DNA of 64,000 bases from CBDDKW01 sp965230425. Its GTDB lineage: Bacteria; Pseudomonadota; Gammaproteobacteria; UBA1113. Position 1 is the stretch's first letter; each line of letters starts with the position of its first letter. The stretch lies in NCBI GenBank assembly GCA_965230425.1, contig CBDDKW010000020.1, positions 1 through 64,000 on the forward strand, read 5' to 3'. Position numbers and translations under genes: made by a program. Positions 29,656-37,846 of the stretch are shown piece after piece. The notes below the pieces were generated by a model. It searched no databases. It saw nothing but the letters and a program-made list of their open reading frames with translations, and was not told where the DNA came from.

Positions 29656-29845
29656 ATTATTATAGAACCTCATTTCTTTAAGCTGAGAAAAGCATTCGTA
29701 TTTATCAGTTATGGTTATATTACCTGGGTATTTAGAATTATTGAATTTTCAGTATTTTTACGGATTGTTATCGTCACATGATGCTTCTAATATTTTTTAT
29801 GTAAAAAACAATACTAATTACTAATAAAAAATAATGGAGAAAACC

Positions 29846-30916
29846 ATGAATCCAGAACAATCCAACCAAGGTAGCTCTGTGCGCGCCAATACCAAAGCTG
29901 ATTCAACCAACTATGATGTTTATTATCGTAAAGGCATGTATAGAGAGAATTATAAACATAGAACAATTTCTCGTTTACGAGAGATTGTTCTATGTACTGC
30001 TCGTGAGATAGCACAACGGAGAGAAAATAAAGAGATTACTATTTTTGATCATGGATGCGGTGATGGTCGATATTTTCAAGTCGCAGAATTATTGGCACAA
30101 GAAGGTATCAAAGTACACTTCATTGGCTATGATATTACGCGGGAGGGTTTACGTTGCTTTGCTGAGGATTTACATAAAAAAGACTATGTCGATGTTTTTA
30201 ATCATTTAGTTGGGGATGAAAACCAATCGCCTGTCGCTCAAAGTGAAAAAGAAAATAAAGGCGGTAAAAATCAACAAGGCTATGTTGCTGCTAAGTTAGT
30301 AGTGAGTAAAGATGCCAATGCTGAAGCATTGCCTGTGTCTGTAACTTTAATTAAAGGTAGTGAGCATGATACGCGTTTTAGTAAAATAAGTTTGGTGCCG
30401 CAGAAAATTGATTTGGCATTATCTATGTATTCGCCTTTAGGTCATATTCCTAGACAGGAAAATCGTAATGAAGAAATGCGTTTTATAAATAGCCTTTTAA
30501 AACCTGATGGCCGATTGATTGCGACGGTTGCATTGAATTTGCCTGAATACGGGGAAAACATAGCAACGGCTAGTAGATTACGGCAAGCCAATGCACCGCA
30601 AGGTGAAGCAAAAGAACCAGGTGATTTTTATTACCAGTGGACGCGTGATCATGAAGATGGTACCCATACAGAAGTGAATAATTTCTTACATGTATTTACC
30701 ATCGCTGAGATACGCAAACACATACGAGAGTCAGGTTTTAGGATGAGTCAGTTTGGTATTCAGGCAGCGAATACAATACACCAAAAAGTTTTGACGTCAG
30801 ATCCCGAGCAGGATGAACAGGATTGTGAGCGAACGAAAGCAATGATAACTGAGGATGAAGTAGCACAGGCCCGTTTCGCCGTATTTAGAGTCATGCCGAG
30901 TGGTAGTGTTGGGTAA
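29846..30916 (+). CDS. Class I SAM-dependent methyltransferase-like protein
   Basis: 356 residues. The start at ATG 29846 is preceded by GGAG with 6-base spacing; an ATG 12 bases earlier overlaps that site. Motif I reads IFDHGCGDGRYF (about 70-81), with an acidic residue after the next strand (FIGYDIT), typical of class I methyltransferases. A ~60-residue hydrophilic insertion (ENQSPVAQSEKENKGG onwards) separates motif I from the LALSMYSPLGHIPR segment, and LLKPDGRLIATVAL is the post-motif region. The insertion is unusual for a minimal methyltransferase. The substrate is not evident. Confidence 0.65.
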   Translation: MNPEQSNQGSSVRANTKADSTNYDVYYRKGMYRENYKHRTISRLREIVLCTAREIAQRRENKEITIFDHGCGDGRYFQVAELLAQEGIKVHFIGYDITREGLRCFAEDLHKKDYVDVFNHLVGDENQSPVAQSEKENKGGKNQQGYVAAKLVVSKDANAEALPVSVTLIKGSEHDTRFSKISLVPQKIDLALSMYSPLGHIPRQENRNEEMRFINSLLKPDGRLIATVALNLPEYGENIATASRLRQANAPQGEAKEPGDFYYQWTRDHEDGTHTEVNNFLHVFTIAEIRKHIRESGFRMSQFGIQAANTIHQKVLTSDPEQDEQDCERTKAMITEDEVAQARFAVFRVMPSGSVG

Positions 30917-30937
30917 GATAGCCCTAGGGTCTATTAT

Positions 30938-31690
30938 TCACATATATCCTACACGCATGATAACTGGCCAAGTGAGGTGAATTTTTTCAGGTAGAGCTAT
31001 TGCTTCTAGTTTTGGGCGCATCCAAGTTTCTACGAGATTTTCTCCTGTTTGTTTTAATAGCATATTGATGGGAGACCATGTGTTTAGATAATTTAATAGA
31101 TCTTCTTTTGTCATTTCACGTTCAATAGTAAATTGTGGTGTATCAATTTCTTTATAAGGGAAGGGAATATTAGCATAACCTTCATCAATATGTTTACGCT
31201 CAGGTGCCCAGTGAGGGGCGGTGATTTTGAAGTAGAATTCATTGCTGATTTCATTTAATTGATTATAAGGTGTTGTATAATTTTGGTAGCACCAGACGGC
31301 TATCACACCATCCTTTTTTAAAACACGTTGAACTTCTTGATTAAATTTTTCAAAATTAAACCAATGCAGTGCTTGAGCAACTGTAACCATATTAATACTG
31401 TTATCATTAATCCCTGAGCTTTCAGCAGTAGCTACTTTATAGGTGACCTTATCATGTGTAGATGCGTTTTTGAGTTGTTGTTCACTTGGATCGGTTGCGA
31501 TCACCTGTTTGAAATACTGCGCCATGACGATAGCGGCTTGTCCATTGCCTGTACCACAATCCCAGAGACAATCATGGTGTTGTGGTAAGCTATTTAAATA
31601 GCTGAATAGCTCATCAGAATAAGTAGGCCTGAATTTAGCATAGCTCTGAGCTTGGTGCGAGAATAAATCTTTAAATGATGAGTTTGACAT
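30938..31690 (-). CDS. SAM-dependent methyltransferase (type 11 family)
   Basis: 250 residues. The N-terminal FSHQAQSYAKFRPTY is characteristic of the trans-aconitate/Crg1-like small-molecule methyltransferase group. Motif I is LWDCGTGNGQAA (about 43-54), followed by VIATDPSEQQL, VTVAQALHWF and LKKDGVIAVW. Length is normal. It converges with the methyltransferase to its left with 21 bases between stops. The substrate is unknown. Confidence 0.75.
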   Translation of the reverse strand: MSNSSFKDLFSHQAQSYAKFRPTYSDELFSYLNSLPQHHDCLWDCGTGNGQAAIVMAQYFKQVIATDPSEQQLKNASTHDKVTYKVATAESSGINDNSINMVTVAQALHWFNFEKFNQEVQRVLKKDGVIAVWCYQNYTTPYNQLNEISNEFYFKITAPHWAPERKHIDEGYANIPFPYKEIDTPQFTIEREMTKEDLLNYLNTWSPINMLLKQTGENLVETWMRPKLEAIALPEKIHLTWPVIMRVGYM

Positions 31691-31774
31691 TTTAAGTCTC
31701 CTTGCTGTGTATGAAGGGTGCTGGTTGATTTTTTAAACGGTAATTTAGCGTAGTTGGATACTTTTATAACTAAG

Positions 31775-31985
31775 TTGATTGATATACCCATAGCGTCTCA
31801 TATTTAGGGTTTTATAGCACAGGGATTTTTTGTTAGCTAAAGACTTTAAATTGCAGTTAATAGCCAGACTATTGGCAAAATTTAAAGTCTTTAGCTAGCG
31901 GAAAATAACACGCTAGAAAGCCCTAAATATGAGACGCTATGGGTATATATACATCATAGCTAATATGATGTATATATCAATCAAT
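31775..31985. mobile_element. MITE-like palindromic element
   Basis: A 210-bp non-coding block with long inverted ends. TTGATTGATATA at the left edge matches TATATATCAATCAA at the right, then CCCATAGCGTCTCATATTTA (31787-31806) is matched in inverse at 31921-31945. An inner pair, GCTAAAGACTTTAAATT and AATTTAAAGTCTTTAGC, lies inside. The right arm carries an extra nested palindrome (ATACATCAT/ATGATGTAT). The whole could fold into one large stem. There is no transposase; ends, size and AT-richness fit a miniature inverted-repeat element. Confidence 0.6.
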
Positions 31986-32015
31986 TTTATTGGGTTTATC
32001 GGTGGAGTAAGTAAG

Positions 32016-32058
32016 CAGTCTACATAAGGTTACACTTTATGTAACCTTATGTAGACTG
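32016..32058. repeat. Perfect 19-bp inverted repeat
   Basis: CAGTCTACATAAGGTTACA and its exact complement enclose the 5-base loop CTTTA. There is no T-run on either side, so it is not a classic terminator. It lies 37 bp beyond the stop of the - strand ATPase gene and could stabilise its mRNA end or mark a mobile element boundary. Confidence 0.7.
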
Positions 32059-32094
32059 ATGAAAGGGGTAATTAACTCTTATATCATTTTTGAT

Positions 32095-33534
32095 TTATTG
32101 CAGTAGTTCAGAAAAATCAATAATAGCGGAAAAAAACTCACTCTCTATGATGCTATCATTCACACCATTGACATGGATTAAAACAGGTCGGTATGAAAAG
32201 CCTTTAGGTAATTTTAATGCAGAAATTTTCTGCTCACATTCTGAGATAACTTTCTTATCAATCTTGTGTTTACTAAATTTTATTTCACAGATATAAAGTG
32301 TGTTAAACTTCGTTTGGATTAAGTAATCAATTTGGCAGGCGGGATGTTTACTGGTGCTACGTTGGTAGTACGGGCCATCTACAAGTGTATCGCCAGGTTG
32401 GATGCTCAGTATTTTCTTAATTATTTTACGGTTGTTTAATACCAAATTTTCGAATTGTAAGCCAATAATAGTATTCCAAGCAGGAATATTATTAATAGAA
32501 GCATCTATGTATTCGTCAGAAAGTATTTGCTGTCGATGCGGTAAGATAGCTTTAAGATAGAATCTTATATAATTATCAGATAAACGAAATCGACTAATTG
32601 TAGAATGTTTTGATGATTTTAAATGCCAGCTATAATCACGAGTGACAAATCCAGCTTTCTGTAATTCTTCTAAATAACCACTTATAACACTATTTGCTTG
32701 AGTATTCATTGCTTGGCAGATTTCCTGATATTCTTTACTACCTGAAGCTAAAATAGTAACAATTTTTTGATAACGCTCGCTGTTTGCTTTAAATAAATCA
32801 GAAAAAATATTATCAAATTCTTGAAATAAGATCCCTCGTTGGTCGAAGCAAAGTTGTTTAATGTTTTCTTCAGCGCTCAACTTAGGTTTGATTTCTTCAA
32901 GATAACGAGGCACACCACCACTGACCGAAAGAAACTTCAATTTCTCAAATGCATCAACTCTGTCACTGAATTTTCCCCAAAAATCATTGCAGTGGGTTAA
33001 TGATAATTCAGTTAAATGTAAATGTAGTGATGGTCGGCCCATATAGCCGGTACTTTTGATAATATTTTCTTCCATCCAGAGAGAAATAGAGCTGCAAAGC
33101 ACTAGAATCAGTTTATTATTTTCTTTAAATTGCTCGTCCCATACGGTCTTCAGTTTACCTAAAAAATCTGCATCACCCTGTGCCATCCACGATAATTCGT
33201 CTAAAAGTACTACGGCGCGACCAATTTTTTTGACCCGGTCAGCTAAATACCAAAATAAATCAACCCAATCATCCTGTGGAGGTTGTGGTATTGCGAATTG
33301 CTGTGATAAGGATTTTGCAAAGAATTCACGTTGAGCGGCGGCGGTATTTGCCTTGCTTGGTGGTAAACCAACAAAACTATAAAATTTATACTTTTTGCCA
33401 AATTCATGGATAAAGCGACTTTTACCTATTCGGCGGCGGCCTGAAACAACAACAAGACTAGCAGATTGTTTTGCTGTTAAATTATTCATTAAACTGAGCT
33501 CATGCTCACGGCCTAGAAAAGGAGCTACATTCAT
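32095..33534 (-). CDS. AAA ATPase with C-terminal nuclease-like domain (DUF234 type)
   Basis: 479 residues of the archaeal-type ATPase family. The N-terminal FLGREHEL motif is followed by Walker A GRRRIGKS (32-39) and Walker B VVLLDELSWM, then a winged-helix-like middle section (ICQAMNTQANSVISGYLEELQKAGFV). The C-terminus carries IDYLIQ...LYICEIKFS, the D...ExK arrangement of PD-(D/E)XK nuclease-like DUF234 domains. Such proteins are common in archaea and patchily spread in bacteria, which suggests transfer; their role is poorly defined. The gene is bracketed by unusual palindromes: a 19-bp hairpin downstream and a 54-bp-period hairpin array just upstream. It is monocistronic. Confidence 0.8.
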   Translation of the reverse strand: MNVAPFLGREHELSLMNNLTAKQSASLVVVSGRRRIGKSRFIHEFGKKYKFYSFVGLPPSKANTAAAQREFFAKSLSQQFAIPQPPQDDWVDLFWYLADRVKKIGRAVVLLDELSWMAQGDADFLGKLKTVWDEQFKENNKLILVLCSSISLWMEENIIKSTGYMGRPSLHLHLTELSLTHCNDFWGKFSDRVDAFEKLKFLSVSGGVPRYLEEIKPKLSAEENIKQLCFDQRGILFQEFDNIFSDLFKANSERYQKIVTILASGSKEYQEICQAMNTQANSVISGYLEELQKAGFVTRDYSWHLKSSKHSTISRFRLSDNYIRFYLKAILPHRQQILSDEYIDASINNIPAWNTIIGLQFENLVLNNRKIIKKILSIQPGDTLVDGPYYQRSTSKHPACQIDYLIQTKFNTLYICEIKFSKHKIDKKVISECEQKISALKLPKGFSYRPVLIHVNGVNDSIIESEFFSAIIDFSELLQ

Positions 33535-33584
33535 ATCTTACCTTGGTATTTGTTGTACTACGGTGTAGTTTAGTAAGCTTTTCC

Positions 33585-33728
33585 GCATCTTGCAATAGCA
33601 AAAAGTCTATTTAAAGATGCGGATTTAGTGATGATTTCACATCTTAAAATAGAAAAAAGACTGTTTTAAGATGCAGGTTTGATGGTGATTTCACATCTTA
33701 AAACGGTAAAAAAGCTATTTTAAGATGC
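33585..33728. repeat. Tandem array of three 54-bp hairpin units
   Basis: Three units begin at 33585, 33639 and 33693. Each has a CATCTT..AATAG-type arm, an A-rich loop and the returning arm ending AAGATGC; units are joined by a spacer resembling GGTTTGATGGTGATTTCA. Arms vary but keep pairing, mainly through wobbles. The array lies about 50 bp upstream of the ATPase start, where its promoter should be. Confidence 0.7.
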
Positions 33729-33856
33729 CATTTTGCCCTCAAATCATTGGGAGTTTACTAATCGTGCACAGTAATGACAATGCCAAAATGGACATTTATT
33801 TTACAATAAAATTTCTTTAATCTGTTGATTTTAAATGATATTTAGCTAGATAAAGG

Positions 33857-33880
33857 AGTCTCCAGTGTATACCAGAGACT
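33857..33880 (-). terminator. Possible weak terminator after merR-queF
   Basis: AGTCTC/GAGACT stem with a 12-base loop, followed on the - strand by CCTTTATC. It starts 22 bases past the queF stop. The stem is short, so this is tentative. Confidence 0.3.
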
Positions 33881-33902
33881 TCTTCAGGGCGGATCTCGTA
33901 GG

Positions 33903-35153
33903 TTATTGTCTGACCAATCTAACATTCATATCTTTAAAATCGATAGGCTGTGTAGAACGATAGGGGTTAATGTCGATCCCACCGCGGCGAGTATAGCGGC
34001 CATAAATGGTCAGTTCAGTTGGTTTACAGTGGGTCATAATATCTGTAAAGATCCGTTCAATGCATTGTTCATGAAACTCATTATGATTACGGAAGGAAAC
34101 GATGTAGCGTAGTAAACCTTCACGGTCGATCTTATGTCCCTGATAAATGATTTGCACGCTGCCCCAGTCTGGTTGATTAGTGACTAAACAATTAGACTTT
34201 AACAGATCAGAATAGAGTGTTTCTGTAACGATTTTATCGTTAGTGGTTAGAAAACTAGGATCCACCGTATAGGTATTACAATCAATATCAAGGCCGTCGA
34301 TGCACTCACCATGAAGTACTTCCTGTAAAGGCGGCATTGCACTATGACCTAATTGATTAATCAATACAGTGACTTCAGTCTCAAGTGCTTGGGCTAAATC
34401 ATTTTTAATAGTGTTCTCCACATCGGTGATGGATTTAAACGTGGCATTATTAAATGAGTTAAAATAGAGCTTCAATGATTTTGACTCAACAATCAGTGGT
34501 GAATGGCAATCATAATAAATTTCTGCGATAGCGACGATAGGTTTGCCTTTCTCATTGAGCCACGATACTTCGTAATGATTCCAGCAGTCAAAACCAAAAA
34601 AGGGTAAGGCATTTGGATCGATACCAATTTCTTGGCGTTTACCTGCCCGCGGTATGGGGTACAAGCGTTCAGGATTGTAATTTTGATCATAATCAGTTTC
34701 TTTGCCGAGCTCGGAACCGGCTGCTTGACGTTGATATTTATCAAGAACTGAGTCATTCATAGTATTCATCTCCAATATGTTAATGATAGAAGTTGTGCTT
34801 TCCCAATTTATTTTTTGTTCAGCCTCAAGCTGAGAAGCAATATATTTCAATAATTTTGATGCATCTTGGATTTTGCTAGCTTTTTCAGATAAAATATCTG
34901 CCTGTATATGTAGTGATTTCAGCACATCAAAATCCGGATTTTTGATAATATCCTTTATATCAGTTAGCGAAAGACCTAAATATTTCAGGGTGATGATTTG
35001 TTGTAAGCGTAATAAATCATACTCAGAATATAACCGGTAACCAGCTTCAGACCGCTTAGTGGGTTTGAGCAAATCAATTTCATCGTAATACTGTAGCATT
35101 CTGACCGTTGTTGATGTCAAAGTACTTAATTCTTTTATCTGATATAGTTTCAT
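33903..35153 (-). CDS. queF: MerR-type regulator fused to NADPH-dependent preQ0 reductase QueF
   Basis: 416 residues in one frame with two complete halves. Residues 1-70 form a MerR winged helix (YQIKELSTLTSTTVRMLQYY, then the wing SEAGYRLY), followed by a coiled-coil dimerisation helix to about 115. From M132 onward it is a full-length E. coli-type QueF, which reduces 7-cyano-7-deazaguanine (preQ0) to preQ1 for tRNA queuosine. Visible are the substrate motif ESKSLK (223-228), the nucleophile C322 in SNCLVTNQPDWGS, and FHEQC (360-364). The start has GAGGTG upstream. A ribosome site just before M132 may also yield QueF alone. The promoter carries a MerR-type operator shared with the methyltransferase at 51555. 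Normally MerR proteins carry an effector-binding C-terminus; here an enzyme occupies that place. Confidence 0.88.
   Translation of the reverse strand: MKLYQIKELSTLTSTTVRMLQYYDEIDLLKPTKRSEAGYRLYSEYDLLRLQQIITLKYLGLSLTDIKDIIKNPDFDVLKSLHIQADILSEKASKIQDASKLLKYIASQLEAEQKINWESTTSIINILEMNTMNDSVLDKYQRQAAGSELGKETDYDQNYNPERLYPIPRAGKRQEIGIDPNALPFFGFDCWNHYEVSWLNEKGKPIVAIAEIYYDCHSPLIVESKSLKLYFNSFNNATFKSITDVENTIKNDLAQALETEVTVLINQLGHSAMPPLQEVLHGECIDGLDIDCNTYTVDPSFLTTNDKIVTETLYSDLLKSNCLVTNQPDWGSVQIIYQGHKIDREGLLRYIVSFRNHNEFHEQCIERIFTDIMTHCKPTELTIYGRYTRRGGIDINPYRSTQPIDFKDMNVRLVRQ
34760..34773 (-). promoter_or_regulatory. Internal ribosome-binding site and start for QueF alone
   Basis: TTGGAG lies 9 bases before the in-frame ATG at 34760 (MNDSVLDKYQ), exactly where the QueF family begins. 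This would allow a separate QueF polypeptide alongside the fusion. An ATG at 34769 is too close to the same GGAG. Confidence 0.5.
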
Positions 35154-35171
35154 CTATCACCTCTGAAATGG

Positions 35172-35202
35172 ATTATAAACTATCACGTAAGGTGAGGGTC
35201 AA
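35172..35202 (-). promoter_or_regulatory. MerR-type promoter/operator of merR-queF
   Basis: On the - strand TTGACC is followed by a 19-bp spacer and then TATAAT. The spacer holds the dyad TCAC-CTTAC-GTGA. A 19-bp spacer between good -35 and -10 boxes, with a dyad inside, is the hallmark of MerR-activated promoters. It ends about 20 bp before the start codon, consistent with autoregulation. Confidence 0.8.
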
Positions 35203-35284
35203 GCATTTAAAGCTAAAAAAAATTTGTAATGGGGAATATATTCAGCCATGTAGGAGAGTAAATTATGGAGAAAGGCGTGATCTT

Positions 35285-36109
35285 CTATCTATTAGCATTT
35301 TTTTCAAGCATAAAAAAGTGCTCAATGGGCCCGGATCCACTACCAAGCCGATAATGGCGGCCTGATTTAACTGCTTCATTAATATAGGATTTAGCAGCAG
35401 AAATAGCTGATGGTAAATCAAAATCCTGCGCAAGGAATGCAGTAATAGCTGAGGCATAGCTACAACCAATTCCATGGGTATTTTTAGTTTGAACGCGCGG
35501 TCCATAATATTGGTGAAATTGGTCTTGTTGATATAAATAAAGAATATCAGTACATGTTTGCTGATCTTGGCTATGACCACCTTTAATTAATATATTTGTC
35601 TCATATGTTAAAGCTGTTTCACGAATGATGTGCTCGGCAGCCTGTAAGTCATCCAAGTGATTATTCAGTAATATTTCAGCTTCATATAGATTAGGTGTGA
35701 CTAACGTTACTAAGGGAAATAGTTGCTTTTTTAGCGCCGTGATCATGTCAGGGCACATGAGATGATTGCCAGTTTTCGAAATCATGACAGGATCAAAGAC
35801 AATAGGCGTTAATTTAAGATCAGTTAATACCTGGCAAATAACATCAAGTATCTGGCGGTTATGTAGCATGCCGATTTTGATTGCATCAATGTTAATATCA
35901 TTAATGACAGCCAGTAACTGGCTCCCCACAAGTTTAGCAGGTAAAGTGAATATTTCTGTAATTTCATGGGTGTTTTGTGCAGTGATGGCGGTGATTACTG
36001 AAGCTGCGTAACAACCACAAGCAGAAATAGCTTTTATATCTGCTTGAATGCCTGCACCACCTGAGCTATCTGAGCCTGCTATGGTTAATACGGTCTTATA
36101 TTTTTTCAT
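35285..36109 (-). CDS. thiD: Hydroxymethylpyrimidine/phosphomethylpyrimidine kinase
   Basis: Phosphorylates HMP to HMP-P to HMP-PP, the pyrimidine half of thiamine phosphate. About 274 residues, normal length. Ribokinase-fold features are TIAGSDSSGGAGIQADIKA at the N-terminus, VFDPVMISKTG, and the anion-hole motif NTHGIGCSYASAITA with the catalytic Cys (usually GTGC, here GIGC). I use ATG 36109; a GTG two codons earlier is possible. It overlaps the end of thiF and is the last gene of the thi operon. Confidence 0.9.
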   Translation of the reverse strand: MKKYKTVLTIAGSDSSGGAGIQADIKAISACGCYAASVITAITAQNTHEITEIFTLPAKLVGSQLLAVINDINIDAIKIGMLHNRQILDVICQVLTDLKLTPIVFDPVMISKTGNHLMCPDMITALKKQLFPLVTLVTPNLYEAEILLNNHLDDLQAAEHIIRETALTYETNILIKGGHSQDQQTCTDILYLYQQDQFHQYYGPRVQTKNTHGIGCSYASAITAFLAQDFDLPSAISAAKSYINEAVKSGRHYRLGSGSGPIEHFFMLEKNANR

Positions 36110-37208
36110 GGTCACACTTATTCATATGTATATCGACTTCAGCAAGACCACCATATATATCAAGTACATTATTAAATCCATAACTAGAGAGTTGCTGTTT
36201 AGCTAATAAACTTCTTTTCCCAGTCTGACAGTAGAGAACGATGGTTGCCTGTTTATCTAATATAGAGAGAGTATCTTTTATAGTATCAAGAGGCATATTA
36301 ATCGCTGTAGCTAAATGATATTGAGCAAATTCATCAGGGTTTCTGACATCTATCAAAAGAATAGCCGAATCAACTTTTCTTAATGCAAGATACTCATGAT
36401 AGCTAATGGAATCTGCACACATGACTTTATGATAGGTAGGGCGTTCTAAATCAAAAAAATCTGTTTTTTGAGCACAGGCTACGCAGTGCAGATTTTTATT
36501 TAAATTTAAGCAGTGGATGCGCATTGATAAGCCATCGATAGTCAGTACCTTACTCATATCTGTATAATTTAATTGTAGAATAGATTTAACCGTTTCATGA
36601 GCTTGTAAAAGCGCAATAAAGCCCGCAAAGGTATTAAGTACGCCTGCTTCACTGCAATTAGGCTTATGAAACTCAGAAAAATTTTCAAATAAGCAGCGAT
36701 AGCACGGTCCTGAGTTGCCAGGGAAGATACAAAGCATAGCATTGTATTTGAAGATACTTGCTGAAATATTTATTTTATTTAATTGGCAACATGCATCATT
36801 GATCAGATAGCGTGTAGCAAAATTATCACAGCAATCAATAACCATATCATAGTCGTTTATTATAGTTAATGCATTTGCTTGCGACAGATATTCCTGATGT
36901 ATATGCACACGACAGTCTGGGGTTATGCGCTGTAGCTGTTCAGCACAGACATCAACCTTGTACCTACCAATATCATTTTCACTATACAAAATTTGCCGGG
37001 GCAAATTGCTGCACTCAATGCTGTCCCCATCCACTAAGCCTATTGTTCCAATCCCAGCCTTGGCTAGATATAAGCAAACCGGTGTTCCTAACCCTCCCAA
37101 GCCAATACAGAGTACTTTTGCTTTTTTTAGTTTTAATTGGCCTGATTGGCCAATATTATCTAAGCAAATATGCTGCGCATAGCATTCTGTATCATGCCTA
37201 GTTAGCAT
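36096..37208 (-). CDS. thiF: ThiF/MoeB-family adenylyltransferase with C-terminal rhodanese domain
   Basis: 370 residues. The first ~250 form an E1-like domain that adenylates the C-terminal glycine of a sulfur carrier: GLGGLGTPVCLYLAKAG for ATP, DGDSIECSNLPRQ, and paired zinc cysteines GPCYRC and CVAC. The last ~100 residues are a rhodanese domain with the active-site loop LYCQTGKRS, which can deliver persulfide sulfur to the carrier. In the thi operon, 2 bp after thiE, its natural substrate is ThiS. ThiF and MoeB are hard to separate by sequence, and the protein might also serve MoaD. Confidence 0.88.
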   Translation of the reverse strand: MLTRHDTECYAQHICLDNIGQSGQLKLKKAKVLCIGLGGLGTPVCLYLAKAGIGTIGLVDGDSIECSNLPRQILYSENDIGRYKVDVCAEQLQRITPDCRVHIHQEYLSQANALTIINDYDMVIDCCDNFATRYLINDACCQLNKINISASIFKYNAMLCIFPGNSGPCYRCLFENFSEFHKPNCSEAGVLNTFAGFIALLQAHETVKSILQLNYTDMSKVLTIDGLSMRIHCLNLNKNLHCVACAQKTDFFDLERPTYHKVMCADSISYHEYLALRKVDSAILLIDVRNPDEFAQYHLATAINMPLDTIKDTLSILDKQATIVLYCQTGKRSLLAKQQLSSYGFNNVLDIYGGLAEVDIHMNKCDHEKI

Positions 37209-37210
37209 AG

Positions 37211-37846
37211 CTAGTATCCTATGAGTTGTTGTAGTTCACTGACTACAATATTGGGTTGCGATGAAGCAACAATGGCAGACAGAACAGCAATACCATCAAC
37301 GCCGGTGTTGATAACACCTTTTATTCTTGCTTGATTCAAGCCACCGATAGCAACCACTGGACAGGGTGCTTGAGCACAACAGGCTTGTAATTTATTTAAA
37401 CCTTGAGGTAGGTAAGGCATAACTTTAGTATCAGTGTGATAAACAGGTCCAAATGCAATATAAGAAGGCTGATGTGATAATGCAATATCAATTTCAGCTT
37501 GACTATGCGTACTGATCCCTAAGCGCAATCCTGCACGTTTGATTGCCGAGAGGTCGGCTGTCTGCAGATCTTCTTGACCTAAGTGAACCCCAAAAGCTTG
37601 GTATTTTATTGCCAGTTGCCAATAATCATTAATAAAAAGCTGAGCATTGTGTGCATGTGCGCATTCAGCACTGATTTTGATATGGGTTTCAAGTGCCTGC
37701 TCAGCAGTATTTTTTATTCGCAATTGTATTGTTGTCACTTGCAGTGCCAGTAATTTTTTCACCCAACTTGCGGTATCAACAATGGGATATAGCCCGATAC
37801 GTTGTTGCATTGCTAAAAAACTAGCAGTGGCAGTGATAGTCTTCAT
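37211..37846 (-). CDS. thiE: Thiamine-phosphate synthase
   Basis: Joins HMP-PP and the thiazole phosphate to make thiamine phosphate. 211 residues from ATG 37846, which overlaps the thiG stop as ATGA; the frame extends 5 codons upstream but translational coupling favours this ATG. The TIM-barrel motifs LYPIVDT, VTTIQLRIKN, LFINDYW, GVHLGQEDL, GISTHS, YIAFGPVYHTDTK and VVAIGGL are all in order, with the substrate loop intact. Confidence 0.9.
   Translation of the reverse strand: MKTITATASFLAMQQRIGLYPIVDTASWVKKLLALQVTTIQLRIKNTAEQALETHIKISAECAHAHNAQLFINDYWQLAIKYQAFGVHLGQEDLQTADLSAIKRAGLRLGISTHSQAEIDIALSHQPSYIAFGPVYHTDTKVMPYLPQGLNKLQACCAQAPCPVVAIGGLNQARIKGVINTGVDGIAVLSAIVASSQPNIVVSELQQLIGY

Noticed and set aside
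33585..33728. CRISPR-like array
   Set aside because: Repeats are themselves hairpins with varying arms and spacers that are similar to each other; there are no unique spacers and no cas genes.
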